A stretch of 64,000 nt of DNA from Oscillospiraceae bacterium (GTDB lineage: Bacteria; Bacillota; Clostridia; Oscillospirales; CAG-272), in NCBI GenBank assembly GCA_015065285.1, contig SVQP01000001.1, positions 1 to 64,000 on the forward strand, written 5' to 3'. The notes under the pieces were generated by a model, which did no database searches, was not told where the DNA came from, and saw only the letters and a program-made list of their open reading frames with translations. Positions 7,241 through 16,714 of this stretch are shown piece after piece; positions within the stretch are counted from its first letter, which is position 1, and the number at the start of each line of letters is the position of its first letter. The position numbers were made by a program, and so were the translations under genes.

Positions 7241-8272
7241 TCAAAGTATGCCTGCACTGCGAAACATCTCCCAAAGGACGATGCGCACGTTGGCATTGTA
7301 AATGGTAATGCTGTCGTTGGCGGCTTCCACTGCCCCGATCCATCTGATCAGCTCCTGCACCGAAAAGCGCATGGCATACGCATATGCCTGCTCGCGATCG
7401 GTGAAAAAGCAGAGAGAGACCGTTCCCGGGTCGCATTTTTTAATGGCGATCAGGTCGCGCAGTGCCTTGATCAGCGTTTGCATGCGCAGGCTGACCTCGT
7501 CTCGCTTGCTGCCAAAGGCGTTGAGTGCATCCGGTATCTTTTCTCCCTTTTCCTGTGCTGCCTCCAGAAATGCAAGCACCGTTTCTTTAGCTGCCAGAAT
7601 GGGAGCGCTCTCTTTGGGGGAGAGCAGGTCAAGTGCCTTGCCAATGCTGCCCTCTGCAGCCATCAGAACCTGCTGCAGCGTTTCGCCAAAGGCAGATCCT
7701 TTGCTGTTTGGTGCATGTTGCGCTACGTACGCGGATATCGTTTCGGTAGGAAGTGGCTGCAATCTGTAGATGGGCGCGCGGGAACGAATGGTCTCAAGCA
7801 TATTGCCCGCATCCTCGCAAAGCAGTAAAAACAGCACGTATTCGGGGGGCTCTTCCAGCGTCAGCAGCAGCGCGTTCTGTGCTTGCGGATTCATGGTGTG
7901 CGCGTCCTCGATGATATAGACCTTGGTGTCCAGATCGTTTGGTGCTGTGAGCACGTCGGTGCGGATCTTACGGATGATATCCACAGTCATCTGTGCCTTG
8001 CCTTTTTCACGGCTGACTAAGATGACGTCGGGGGATTTGCCCTCCAAGATCTTTTGGCAGTTTTTGCACGTTCCGCAGGGCAGGGGAAGATTTGGGTCAT
8101 CCTTGCAAAGGCAGCTTTGTGCCGCTGCGATCTGCAAAGCAAGCGTGTGCTTGCCCATGCCGTATCTGCCGTCCAGGATATAGGCATGCGAAAGGCGGTG
8201 TGCACATATATCGTTGCCAATGCGTGCGCGCAGGGCGTCGTTGCCCCACAGGCGTGGTAACATCTGTTTCAT
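7241..8272 (-). CDS. holB: DNA polymerase III delta' subunit
   Basis: A 343-residue clamp-loader subunit. It has a degenerate Walker A (GRYGMGKH), a zinc module with Cys residues at CLCKDD and CGTCKNC, and the sensor-type ALLLTLEEPP and TIRSRAPIYRLQPL. These are the usual features of HolB/DnaX-type AAA+ proteins. It helps load the sliding clamp during replication. The ATG at 8272 is chosen because TGCGGAGG precedes it at good spacing. Upstream in-frame codons lie in the leader. It is first in the holB-ricT unit behind a consensus promoter. Confidence 0.93.
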   Translation of the reverse strand: MKQMLPRLWGNDALRARIGNDICAHRLSHAYILDGRYGMGKHTLALQIAAAQSCLCKDDPNLPLPCGTCKNCQKILEGKSPDVILVSREKGKAQMTVDIIRKIRTDVLTAPNDLDTKVYIIEDAHTMNPQAQNALLLTLEEPPEYVLFLLLCEDAGNMLETIRSRAPIYRLQPLPTETISAYVAQHAPNSKGSAFGETLQQVLMAAEGSIGKALDLLSPKESAPILAAKETVLAFLEAAQEKGEKIPDALNAFGSKRDEVSLRMQTLIKALRDLIAIKKCDPGTVSLCFFTDREQAYAYAMRFSVQELIRWIGAVEAANDSITIYNANVRIVLWEMFRSAGIL

Positions 8273-8304
8273 CACAAACCTCCGCATATAAAAATCCACC
8301 TTAC

Positions 8305-8333
8305 ATTATACCAAGAAAACTTTGTCTTGTCAA
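8305..8333 (-). promoter_or_regulatory. Consensus promoter of holB-ricT
   Basis: Minus strand TTGACA, 17 bp, TATAAT, about 33 bp upstream of the holB start. Confidence 0.85.
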
Positions 8334-8349
8334 GCATTTGCACAAGTAA

Positions 8350-8377
8350 AAAACAGGCAGCACCGAAGTGCTGCCTG
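8350..8377 (-). terminator. Terminator of the ABC exporter operon
   Basis: Ten-base stem CAGGCAGCAC / GTGCTGCCTG with a CGAA tetraloop. The minus strand continues with TTTTTTACTTG. Confidence 0.9.
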
Positions 8378-8386
8378 AGATGGTTT

Positions 8387-10153
8387 TTATTTTCTTCTTC
8401 TTACAACGCAGATCACAATGCCTGCAATCACAGTGCCAAGCGGCAAAACCAGAATGGTAATGACGGGAATGACGACCAGCCAGAGCGCGGGAATATCCAA
8501 GGAATCACTCAGCTCGATTGCCGGGATATCCAGATACTCGGATCTGTAGGCAGCGGTGCTGCCCGCATAGTCCATAGAGGCAAACAGAAAGGCTTCGTTA
8601 TGCACGTAAAGCTCCTTGGTTACCTGCTCGGTAAAGCTGTCGGCACATCCGTACCAAACCAAAGCACCCTTGACCTCGCCCGTGGTAATAATGGCGCTGA
8701 TGCCTACCGTCTGCTTGGCAGCGGTGGAATCGGTGGAGAGGTAGCCCTGATCCGAGGTGGATGCAAGCACCTTGACAGAAACTCCTGCGGTCTCGGTATA
8801 GGTAATGGGGTGTGCGCCCGCAACCAGCATCTGGTAATCGGTGGCGGTTTCCAGCTTGTTGTAAGCGTCCTGCGCCATGGTCAGATAAGCTTGATTCTGC
8901 GTGTTCTGATACATGGTCATATAGCGCATGTATTCCTCATAGCAAACCCTTTGGTGAATCAGTGCGCTTGCCGCGCTGTTGATGGATTGCGTCTTGTCGG
9001 GGATGAAATACAGATAATCGTTGGGATAAGTCTTATCCGCATCGTTTTTGAGCGTGCTGTTATACGAAATCGAATCGTCATACACCACGGCATTCTGCAT
9101 CTGCAAGCCGTAGCCGTTGACCAGTGCCATCAGGTTGGGCATGTCGGCAGCTTTGGGAGCAGTGGTCAGGATGAGTGCGCCGCCCGAGGCAATAAAGCCC
9201 TGCAGCAGTTGCTTTTCCTGCACGGAAATATCGGATTGCGGATTGTTGAGCACCAAGGTGACTGCATTGGAGGGGATTTCGGTCTTGTCGGTCAGATCAA
9301 GCGGGAAGTGGCGAACGTCAAAGCCCTGCAGATAAGTCTCTGCAAAATACTCGGAGGTCTCGGTCTCACCATGTCCTGTCAGGAAATAGGTGGTGGGGAT
9401 CTGCTGCGTGGTCACAAAGTCCACCGCAGCGGTGATTACAGCATCCGCATACCAGTGGTGGTGCGGATCGTACGAGGTGTCACCCGAGAAAATGGCAATG
9501 TTGTTCAGGCACTCTGCATAGAAATTCTGAATGCCGTAGGTCTGCTTGATCTGTGCATCCGCATAAGCGGCGGCGGTGTTTTTGTCACCGGACTGGCTAT
9601 AGGAGGAGTACAGATTGCCCCACGTGGAGTAAAGCTCCATCATCTGAGGGAAGGTCAGGGTAATGCCGTCGGCAGGGAAGGCGTATTTGAACAGATGGAA
9701 ATAGGGGATCACGTCAAATCTTTCGGGTCCTTCAATGATCAGGCTGGATCCGGGGAGCGCGCCCGATTGGGATTGCTCCTGCTCGGAATAGTACTTGGAG
9801 ATGAAATCGGTGTCCTCTACGTCCACGTAAACGATTTTGACGTGGTCGCTCAGGTTGGCGTACTTATCAAGCATGACGCGGAATTGGGGAGCCCACTCGT
9901 AGTCGTAGCTCATGGCGGGGTCATCGATATAGTAGATGGTCACGTCGGTATCCAGCTGCTTGAAAAAGGACTTGGACTCATCGCTCAGTGTAAATGCATC
10001 ACTGGAATCTACCACAAAATTGCTGTATGCGCGCGGGATGAATCCTACGCCAACGTTGATCAGCACAAGTGCTGCGAGAATGCCTGCGGTGATCAGGACG
10101 GCAAGCGTGCTCTTGCCCGGACGCTTGACTTTTACGTGATTGAGTTGTTCCAT
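8387..10153 (-). CDS. GldG-family substrate-binding-like ABC exporter subunit
   Basis: A 588-residue protein with a membrane segment near residues 18-38, a large outside domain and a second membrane segment at the C-terminus followed by VRRRK. The N-terminal part (DAFTLSDESKSFFKQLDTDVTIYYIDD) and the central YFLTGHGE...E segment match the GldG / DUF4350-type ABC-associated family first described in gliding Bacteroidetes and widespread in Clostridia. The ATG at 10153 follows AAGGAGG; a GTG nine bases earlier is less well placed. It is third in a three-gene unit after the ATPase and the permease. The substrate is unknown. Confidence 0.85.
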   Translation of the reverse strand: MEQLNHVKVKRPGKSTLAVLITAGILAALVLINVGVGFIPRAYSNFVVDSSDAFTLSDESKSFFKQLDTDVTIYYIDDPAMSYDYEWAPQFRVMLDKYANLSDHVKIVYVDVEDTDFISKYYSEQEQSQSGALPGSSLIIEGPERFDVIPYFHLFKYAFPADGITLTFPQMMELYSTWGNLYSSYSQSGDKNTAAAYADAQIKQTYGIQNFYAECLNNIAIFSGDTSYDPHHHWYADAVITAAVDFVTTQQIPTTYFLTGHGETETSEYFAETYLQGFDVRHFPLDLTDKTEIPSNAVTLVLNNPQSDISVQEKQLLQGFIASGGALILTTAPKAADMPNLMALVNGYGLQMQNAVVYDDSISYNSTLKNDADKTYPNDYLYFIPDKTQSINSAASALIHQRVCYEEYMRYMTMYQNTQNQAYLTMAQDAYNKLETATDYQMLVAGAHPITYTETAGVSVKVLASTSDQGYLSTDSTAAKQTVGISAIITTGEVKGALVWYGCADSFTEQVTKELYVHNEAFLFASMDYAGSTAAYRSEYLDIPAIELSDSLDIPALWLVVIPVITILVLPLGTVIAGIVICVVRRRK

Positions 10154-10166
10154 AAAAGTCACCTCC

Positions 10167-11084
10167 TTAAGATACGTGGCGTCTTCTCTCCAGCGAGCGT
10201 ACGGTCAGGTACACGCACAAGAAGATGGCGGACGCAAAGAACACAAGACCGCTCAGGCTGAACGTGCCAAGTGTCATGGAAGAAAAGATGGTAAACGCGC
10301 TCAGACGCGAGAGAGCACTCGGGAGCAAGCCCACGAATACGGTGGGGAATTTGTGCGAGCAGATGACGTAAACGACCGAGAGCGGTACGATCGTGGCTGC
10401 TGCCGAGACCATGCCTACGGTCAGGTTTCTGGAAAGCAAGCCCGCAATCAGCCCGATCAGTGCAAGCAGTACGGCGATGCCGATAAAGGAGATCATGCCT
10501 GCTTGTTCGGGGAAGAGGTATTCCAGATATTCGATCAGGCTGCTTGCATAATCGATGCCCGAAATTACCAGAAGTGCGGCAAAGCCGCCAACTGCTGCCA
10601 GCACCACGCTGTCGGTCAGCGAGGAGATGAACATGCACACGGCAATCATCAAAGCGCCAAGCAGCAAATAGGAAAGCACGGATACAAGGGTGGAGGCAAG
10701 TGCGCCTGCTGCCGATGCGCTTGTTGAGAAGCAGTTGAGCACCAGCGCATAGATGCCGGTGGCAGCTACGGGGATGGCAAAAACGGTTAACATAGCAAGG
10801 TATTTGCCAAGCACGATCGAGACCGAGGAGAGCGGCAGGGAGAGCAGGAACAGATCTGTTTTATTGCGTCTTTCCTCTGCAAAGCTGCGCATGGTCAGCA
10901 CAGGCACCAAAAAGATGGAAAGGAATGCCATATCCGAGAAGGTATAGGACATTTCCGAGGTGAACATGAACACATTGTACAGCGTGACGTAAACACCGAT
11001 GACACAAAGCGAAAATGCCAAGTATATGTAGCCGTACATGCTGCCAAAATAAGAGCGGAGCTCGCGTTTGTAAATGGCACTCAT
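10167..11084 (-). CDS. ABC-2 type permease (GldF-like)
   Basis: A 305-residue membrane protein with about six to seven hydrophobic spans. It begins IYKRELRSYFGSMYGYIYLA, which resembles the GldF/NosY-type ABC-2 permease start, and has an RSFAEERRNKTDLFLLSLPLS loop typical of the family. Its ATG overlaps the stop of the ATPase gene by four bases (ATGA), showing translational coupling. With the ATPase and the GldG-like partner it forms a complete exporter-type ABC system. Confidence 0.87.
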   Translation of the reverse strand: MSAIYKRELRSYFGSMYGYIYLAFSLCVIGVYVTLYNVFMFTSEMSYTFSDMAFLSIFLVPVLTMRSFAEERRNKTDLFLLSLPLSSVSIVLGKYLAMLTVFAIPVAATGIYALVLNCFSTSASAAGALASTLVSVLSYLLLGALMIAVCMFISSLTDSVVLAAVGGFAALLVISGIDYASSLIEYLEYLFPEQAGMISFIGIAVLLALIGLIAGLLSRNLTVGMVSAAATIVPLSVVYVICSHKFPTVFVGLLPSALSRLSAFTIFSSMTLGTFSLSGLVFFASAIFLCVYLTVRSLERRRHVS

Positions 11085-12112
11085 TGCTCGTCACCTCCCA
11101 CCTGCTTTTTGTCCCCAACGTTGCCAAGGATCTTTTCGCGGCGCTTTTTCTCGCGCAGCGCACGCTTGTCGGGCGTACCCTGCGTGCGGTCGGTCAGGGA
11201 GAGGAAGACCTCCTCAAGGCTTGCGGTGATCTGCTCGATGTTGACCACGGCAAATCTCTTTTCTGCCATGGCAAAGAACAAATCGTCACGGATATCGGTG
11301 CCGCGGGGGAGCTTGAGCTCCAGGTCGACCATGCCGTCACTGTCCTTGAGCACCGTGCACTCACGCACGCTGGGGAAGCGGTCAATGATCTCAAGAATGC
11401 CCGTTTTGTTGCCCTTGATGCTCATGCGCAGTGTTGTCTGGTCGCTGATGCGTGCCTCCAGCTCCTCAAGCGAGCTGTCTGCCACGATCTTGCCGCGCGA
11501 AATGATGATGATATGGTCGCACACCTCGCTGATCTCTGCTAAGATGTGGCTGGAGAGAATGACAGTCTTATTTTGCCCCAGGGTGCGGATCAGCTCGCGG
11601 ATCTCAATGATCTGCTGCGGGTCAAGACCCACCGTAGGCTCGTCCAGAATGATGACGTCGGGATTGCCAAGCATTGCCTGCGCAATTCCCACACGCTGCT
11701 TGTAGCCCTTGGAAAGGCTGCCGATCAGTCTGTCCTTCATGTGGGCAATGCCCGTTTGCTCCATGATCTCTCGGATCTGCTTTTTGGCGCGATCGGGGCG
11801 CACGCCCTTTGCCTGTGCCACAAAATCAAGATATTCCTGCGCGGTCATATCCGCGTAAAGCGGAGGAATTTCGGGCAGATAGCCGATCTGCTTTTTTGCC
11901 TCGATGGGGTTTTTGGCAATGTCGTATCCATTGATGATCACACTGCCCGAGCTTGCTGCAAGACAGCCTGAAATGATATTCATGGTGGTGGATTTGCCCG
12001 CACCGTTGGGGCCTAAGAATCCGTAGATTCTGCCGTCACGGATCTTAAAGCTGACGTCGTCAACAGCGGGGGTGGTCCCATAATTTTTGGTGAGATTTTT
12101 TACCTCGATCAA
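11081..12112 (-). CDS. ABC transporter ATP-binding subunit (GldA-like)
   Basis: A 343-residue ATPase with Walker A GPNGAGKST near residue 35, signature LSKGYKQRVGIAQAML, Walker B VIILDEPTVGLDP, and a C-terminal extension (residues about 215-300) typical of the CcmA/GldA type. I choose TTG at 12112 as the start. It is preceded at 8 bp by CGGGAGG and gives MIEVKNLTKNYG, the normal family beginning. The in-frame ATG at 12142 lies only about four bases past the predicted transcription start and has no ribosome site. It is first in the exporter operon, with a consensus promoter directly upstream. Confidence 0.9.
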   Translation of the reverse strand: MIEVKNLTKNYGTTPAVDDVSFKIRDGRIYGFLGPNGAGKSTTMNIISGCLAASSGSVIINGYDIAKNPIEAKKQIGYLPEIPPLYADMTAQEYLDFVAQAKGVRPDRAKKQIREIMEQTGIAHMKDRLIGSLSKGYKQRVGIAQAMLGNPDVIILDEPTVGLDPQQIIEIRELIRTLGQNKTVILSSHILAEISEVCDHIIIISRGKIVADSSLEELEARISDQTTLRMSIKGNKTGILEIIDRFPSVRECTVLKDSDGMVDLELKLPRGTDIRDDLFFAMAEKRFAVVNIEQITASLEEVFLSLTDRTQGTPDKRALREKKRREKILGNVGDKKQVGGDEQ

Positions 12113-12152
12113 AATTGAATCCTCCCGTTTGTGGATTTTCATACATAGTACT

Positions 12153-12180
12153 ATTATATCATAAATTTCGCGTGTGTCAA
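12153..12180 (-). promoter_or_regulatory. Promoter of the ABC exporter operon
   Basis: Minus strand TTGACA, 16 bp, TATAAT. It places the transcript start near 12146, which decides in favour of the downstream TTG start codon. Confidence 0.85.
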
Positions 12181-12303
12181 GAAAATGATATATATTTGAA
12201 TTCTTTATGAATGCTTGTTCACAAACATGAAAAATATAGACATTATCACCACAAATCGACGCAAAGTTTGTGCGATATTAAGAAGAATTCGACATTTCGC
12301 ACA

Positions 12304-12332
12304 TTGACACGACAGATGGTTTGTGATATAAT
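12304..12332 (+). promoter_or_regulatory. Promoter of the glycogen operon
   Basis: TTGACA (12304-12309), 17 bp, TATAAT (12327-12332), 57 bp before the glgB start. The 120 bp between this promoter and the divergent ABC promoter are A+T-rich and show no clear operator beyond short CACAAA/TTTGTG matches around 12250-12270. Confidence 0.85.
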
Positions 12333-12388
12333 TTAAGGTGGATAAAAAGAATTTTACAATTGCTTTGCAAAGGCAGGAGGTGAAGCCG

Positions 12389-14293
12389 ATGGGTACGAGA
12401 TACGGCGAGCTGGATCGCTATTTCTTTCATCAGGGCACGTCGGGTCAGGCATATGCTTATCTCGGAGCGCACCGAATGGAGGATGGATACTATTTTCGCG
12501 TATGGGCGCCCAACGCCGATGGCGTTTGGGTGTACGGAGACTTCAATTCATGGACCGATTCCTCTCCCTTAGAGCGCATTACCAAGGCGGGCATCTGGGA
12601 GGTAAGAGTACCCGGCGATGCGGTCAAGCCCGGGCAGGCATATAAATTCTGCATTCAATCGGGCAGCCGACGCATCTGGAAGGCTGACCCTTACGCACGC
12701 TATTGCGAAAAGGCTCCCGGAACCAATTCGGTGATCTGGGAATCCGAGCCTTACGCATGGCAGGATGCCGCATGGCTGCGCCGCCGCAAGCAAACGACAG
12801 AGCGGTACTATCAGTCGCCTATGAATATCTACGAGATGCACCTGGGCTCATGGCGCAGGCGCGAGGACGGCACTTATCTTTCTTACCGTGAGATCGCGGA
12901 TTTGCTGGCGCCTTATCTTGTGGAAATGGGATATACGCACGTGGAGCTGATGCCGGTGATGGAGCACCCGTTTGACGGCTCGTGGGGCTATCAGGTCTGT
13001 GGGTATTTCTGCCCGACGCCTCGATTTGGCACCCCTGATGATTTTCGCTATTTCGTGGATACCATGCATGCGCACAATCTTGGCGTTTTCCTTGATTGGG
13101 TGCCTGCGCATTTTCCCAAGGATGCTTACGGGCTTTACGAATTTGACGGCAAGCCGCTCTATGAGTATCAGGGATATGACCGCATGGAGAACAGAGGCTG
13201 GGGCACGCGCTGCTTTGACGTGGGCAGGGAAGAGGTGCAATCCTTCCTGATCTCAAGCGCTGCCTATTGGGCGCGCGAGTTTCATGCGGACGGTCTTCGC
13301 GTGGATGCCGTGACCAGCATGCTGTATCTGGATTACGACAGAGAACCGGGCGAGTGGCTGCCCAACGTGCACGGCACAAACCGCAATCTGGAAGCCATCG
13401 CATTTTTCAAAAAGCTCAATGCGCACATGCGCCAGGAGTATCCCGGTGTGCTCATGATCGCGGAGGAATCCACCGCTTTCCCGCACGTGACGGGAAAGGA
13501 TCGCGAGGGGCTTGGCTTTCATCTCAAATGGAATATGGGCTGGATGAACGATACGCTGTTTTATGCAGAAAAGGATCCGCTGTACCGTTCCTTCCACCAC
13601 GACAAGCTGACCTTTTCCTTGATGTATGCCTTCAATGAGCACTTTGTGCTGCCCATTTCGCATGATGAGGTGGTGCACGGCAAAAAGTCGCTGATCGACA
13701 AAATGCCGGGCGACTATTGGAAAAAGTTTGCAGGTGCGAGATTGTTTGCGGCGTATCAGATGCTGCACCCGGGCAAAAAGCTTTCGTTTATGGGCAATGA
13801 GATCGGGCAGTTCCGTGAATGGGATTATGCCGGACAGATCGAATGGTTTTTGACCGACGAATATGCAACCCACCGCAAGCATAAAGCGTTTATTAAGGCA
13901 CTCAATGCGTTTTATCTTGACCAGCCTGCACTATGGCAGGTGGACGATTCGTTTGACGGCTTCAAATGGATCGATGCAAACGATAAAGCGCGCAGTATTA
14001 CCAGCTTCCGCCGCATTGATAAGAATGGTCGTGAGCTGATTGCGGTGCTCAATTTCACCCCCGTCGTATACGAGGACTTCTTGCTGGAGGTTCCTGCGGA
14101 CGGCACGTACTGTGAGGTGTTCAACACCGACGATACCGCCTTTGGCGGCAGCGGTGTGACCAACACGGGCACGCAGTTCCGATCCGAGCAAATGGGCACA
14201 AAGCATGCCGTTCGGCTGCGCCTGCCTCCGCTTGGCGTCAGCGTTCTGCGCTGCACGCGCAAAAGGGCACAGCGCAAAAAAAGCCGCACATAA
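12389..14293 (+). CDS. glgB: 1,4-alpha-glucan branching enzyme
   Basis: A 634-residue GH13 branching enzyme that introduces alpha-1,6 branches into glycogen. It has an N-terminal CBM48 domain (FRVWAPNADGVWVYGDFNSW, about 33-52) and the catalytic barrel with DGLRVDAVTSM (nucleophile Asp near 304), MIAEEST (acid/base Glu near 357) and ISHDEVVHGK (Asp near 424). The ATG at 12389 is preceded by CAGGAGG. An in-frame GTG 51 bases upstream has no ribosome site. It is the first gene of a glgB-C-D-A-P operon. Confidence 0.96.
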   Translation: MGTRYGELDRYFFHQGTSGQAYAYLGAHRMEDGYYFRVWAPNADGVWVYGDFNSWTDSSPLERITKAGIWEVRVPGDAVKPGQAYKFCIQSGSRRIWKADPYARYCEKAPGTNSVIWESEPYAWQDAAWLRRRKQTTERYYQSPMNIYEMHLGSWRRREDGTYLSYREIADLLAPYLVEMGYTHVELMPVMEHPFDGSWGYQVCGYFCPTPRFGTPDDFRYFVDTMHAHNLGVFLDWVPAHFPKDAYGLYEFDGKPLYEYQGYDRMENRGWGTRCFDVGREEVQSFLISSAAYWAREFHADGLRVDAVTSMLYLDYDREPGEWLPNVHGTNRNLEAIAFFKKLNAHMRQEYPGVLMIAEESTAFPHVTGKDREGLGFHLKWNMGWMNDTLFYAEKDPLYRSFHHDKLTFSLMYAFNEHFVLPISHDEVVHGKKSLIDKMPGDYWKKFAGARLFAAYQMLHPGKKLSFMGNEIGQFREWDYAGQIEWFLTDEYATHRKHKAFIKALNAFYLDQPALWQVDDSFDGFKWIDANDKARSITSFRRIDKNGRELIAVLNFTPVVYEDFLLEVPADGTYCEVFNTDDTAFGGSGVTNTGTQFRSEQMGTKHAVRLRLPPLGVSVLRCTRKRAQRKKSRT

Positions 14294-14366
14294 CGGCAGA
14301 AAGAAACAGGTTTTCAAATAGCCCGCCAAAACGGGCAACAACATATTTTACGAAGGAGTGGTTTTT

Positions 14367-15551
14367 ATGTTCAAGAAAAAAGAATGTGTCGCAATGCTTC
14401 TGGCAGGCGGCCAAGGATCCCGTTTGTATGCACTGACTACCAAAACAGCCAAACCCGCAGTCCCCTTCGGCGGTAAGTACCGCATCATCGATTTCACCCT
14501 TTCCAACTGCGTCAATTCCGGTATTGATACGGTTGGCGTTCTGACTCAGTATCAGCCGCTGGTGCTCAATGAGTACATTGGTAACGGTCTGCCCTGGGAT
14601 TTGGACCGCGCATGGGGTGGCGTCAAGATTCTGCCTCCTTATCAGGGACAGAAGCATGCCGACTGGTACAAGGGCACCGCAAATGCCATTTATCAGAATA
14701 TGGAGTTTATCAACCGCTACGATGCGGAGTACGTGCTCATCCTCTCGGGTGACCACATTTATAAAATGGACTATGCCAAGATGCTTGCATATCACAAGCA
14801 AAAGGGCGCAGACTGCACCATTGCGGTCATCGGTGTGCCGATCGAGGAGGCAAGCCGCTTTGGTATCATGAGCACGCACGAGGACGGTGCCATCTACAAG
14901 TTCTCCGAAAAGCCCAAGAACCCCGATTCCAACCTGGCAAGCATGGGCATTTACATTTTCAATCGCAAGAAGCTGGCAGATTATCTGACCGCTGACGAAA
15001 ATACCCCCGGCTCCTCCAACGACTTTGGTAAGAACATCATTCCCAACATGCTTGCAGCAGGGGAAAAGATGTTTGCATACCCCTTCGAGGGCTACTGGAA
15101 GGACGTTGGAACCATCTCCTCTCTTTGGGAAGCCAACATGGATCTTTTGGGCGAGAATCCCGAGTTGAACCTGGGTGACGAATCCTGGAGAATCTATGCG
15201 CGCCACCATGCGCTTGCTCCCCAGTTTGTAGGCGCTGATGCCGTCATTGAGAACAGCAACATTACCGAGGGCTGTGAGATCTACGGCACGGTACGCAATT
15301 GCGTGGTCGGTACCGGTGTCAAGATCGCCAAGGGCGCTGTTGTGACCGACAGTGTGCTGATGGGCGATAGCGTAATCGGTGAAGGCGCTGTGGTATCCTA
15401 TGCGATCGTGGATACCGGTGTGACCATCGGCAAGAATGCCGTGGTTGGCGAGGATCGTGCAAGTGCAAAGGGAATTGCCGTGATCGGTGAGGACGTTACG
15501 GTTGAGGACGGTGCCGTGGTAGAAGCCGGCGCCATGATTCCCGAGGTTTAA
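14367..15551 (+). CDS. glgC: Glucose-1-phosphate adenylyltransferase, catalytic subunit
   Basis: A 394-residue ADP-glucose pyrophosphorylase that supplies ADP-glucose for glycogen. The nucleotidyltransferase motif [13 protein letters not shown] is at about residues 11-23. [11 protein letters not shown] and [20 protein letters not shown] follow, and a left-handed beta-helix repeat region forms the C-terminus. The ATG at 14367 lies 8 bases after GGAG; the GTG before it overlaps that site. It is followed after 18 bp by glgD, as in other Clostridia and Bacillus, where GlgC and GlgD form a heterotetramer. Confidence 0.96.
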   Translation: MFKKKECVAMLLAGGQGSRLYALTTKTAKPAVPFGGKYRIIDFTLSNCVNSGIDTVGVLTQYQPLVLNEYIGNGLPWDLDRAWGGVKILPPYQGQKHADWYKGTANAIYQNMEFINRYDAEYVLILSGDHIYKMDYAKMLAYHKQKGADCTIAVIGVPIEEASRFGIMSTHEDGAIYKFSEKPKNPDSNLASMGIYIFNRKKLADYLTADENTPGSSNDFGKNIIPNMLAAGEKMFAYPFEGYWKDVGTISSLWEANMDLLGENPELNLGDESWRIYARHHALAPQFVGADAVIENSNITEGCEIYGTVRNCVVGTGVKIAKGAVVTDSVLMGDSVIGEGAVVSYAIVDTGVTIGKNAVVGEDRASAKGIAVIGEDVTVEDGAVVEAGAMIPEV

Positions 15552-15569
15552 GAAAGGGGGAGAGACACA

Positions 15570-16700
15570 ATGACTGCAGCAGGATTAATTTTTGCAAATA
15601 CGCATGATAAGAACATTGCCGAGATGACCAGATTGCGCACCATGGCATCCGTACCCTTTGGCGGCAGATACCGCCTGATCGACTTTGCGCTTTCCAACAT
15701 GGTCAACTCTGATATTACCAAGGTTGGTGTAATCACCCACTATAACTACCAGTCGCTGCTTGACCACATCGGCAACGGCAAGGACTGGGATCTGGCGCGC
15801 CGTTCGGGCGGCATTAAGATTCTGCCCCCGTACATCACCATGTTTGATACCACCACTCCCGGTGTCAACCGCTCCAGAATGGATGCGCTCAAGGGCGCGA
15901 TCAACTTTATCAACCGCTGCTCCGAGGAATATATCGTCATGTCCGACTGCGACGTGATCTGCAATATTGACCTCAAGGCTGTGCTTCGTGCACACGAGCA
16001 GAGCGGTGCGGACCTGACCTTCGTGACTACCGAGATGGATGCGGGCTCTCTGTACGTGCAGGGAACTGTTCCGGTTGTTTCGGTGGGCGAGGATGGCAGA
16101 GTGACCGACTTTGCTGAGATGCACATTACCGAGGGTAAGGTGACCATCAGCACCAATATTATGGTAGCAACCCGCACCTATCTGCAAAGCGTGGTGCAGG
16201 AGGCTGCTTCTCACGGTTATACCAGCTTTTTCAAGGACGTGATTGCAAAGTCCTTGCAAAGCGCAAACTATCGCGCATACGCGTATGACGGTGTGTTTGC
16301 CAAGATCGGCTCTATGGAAGGCTACTTTGCGTGCTCCATGGCACTGCTTGACGAGGAGACCCGTCGCGGCATCTGGGGTGTTCCCGGCAGACCCATCCTG
16401 ACCAAGGTTCGCAACTCCGCTCCCACCAAGTATTGCGGAGATGCCAAGATCGTCAATTCGGTCGTGGCAGACGGCTGCGTGATCGAGGGCACGGTGGAAA
16501 ATTCCATTCTGTTCCGTGGCGTTAAGGTAGGCAAGGGAACCGTGGTCAAGAACTCGATTCTCATGCAGGATACCTATACGGGAGAGAACGTGCTGCTCAA
16601 TTGCGTGATCACCGACAAGAATGCCATGATCAAGGATGGCAGAATGCTTTCCGGTTGTGAGAGCATGCCCTTCTATATTGGCAAAAACGGCGCGATCTGA
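15570..16700 (+). CDS. glgD: Glucose-1-phosphate adenylyltransferase regulatory subunit
   Basis: A 376-residue GlgC paralogue. It keeps the fold (VPFGGRYRLIDFALSNMVNS, then a beta-helix C-terminus) but lacks the GGxGxRL nucleotide-binding loop. The N-terminus reads AAGLIFANTHDKNIAEMTRLR, the normal GlgD form. It is known to be catalytically weak or inactive alone and to raise the activity of GlgC. It has a strong ribosome site, AAAGGGGGAG. Confidence 0.95.
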   Translation: MTAAGLIFANTHDKNIAEMTRLRTMASVPFGGRYRLIDFALSNMVNSDITKVGVITHYNYQSLLDHIGNGKDWDLARRSGGIKILPPYITMFDTTTPGVNRSRMDALKGAINFINRCSEEYIVMSDCDVICNIDLKAVLRAHEQSGADLTFVTTEMDAGSLYVQGTVPVVSVGEDGRVTDFAEMHITEGKVTISTNIMVATRTYLQSVVQEAASHGYTSFFKDVIAKSLQSANYRAYAYDGVFAKIGSMEGYFACSMALLDEETRRGIWGVPGRPILTKVRNSAPTKYCGDAKIVNSVVADGCVIEGTVENSILFRGVKVGKGTVVKNSILMQDTYTGENVLLNCVITDKNAMIKDGRMLSGCESMPFYIGKNGAI

Positions 16701-16714
16701 TCGGAGGAGACGGT

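Noticed and set aside
12113..12142. ATG at 12142 as the start of the exporter ATPase
   Set aside because: It lies at the predicted transcription start with no room for a ribosome site, while TTG at 12112 has CGGGAGG at the right spacing and gives the usual family N-terminus.
12230..12290. GACGCAAA near 12255 as part of a second cyclic-di-GMP aptamer before glgB
   Set aside because: The neighbouring stems and the GGCAAA and GGTAGC-type blocks are missing; the match is a chance octamer.
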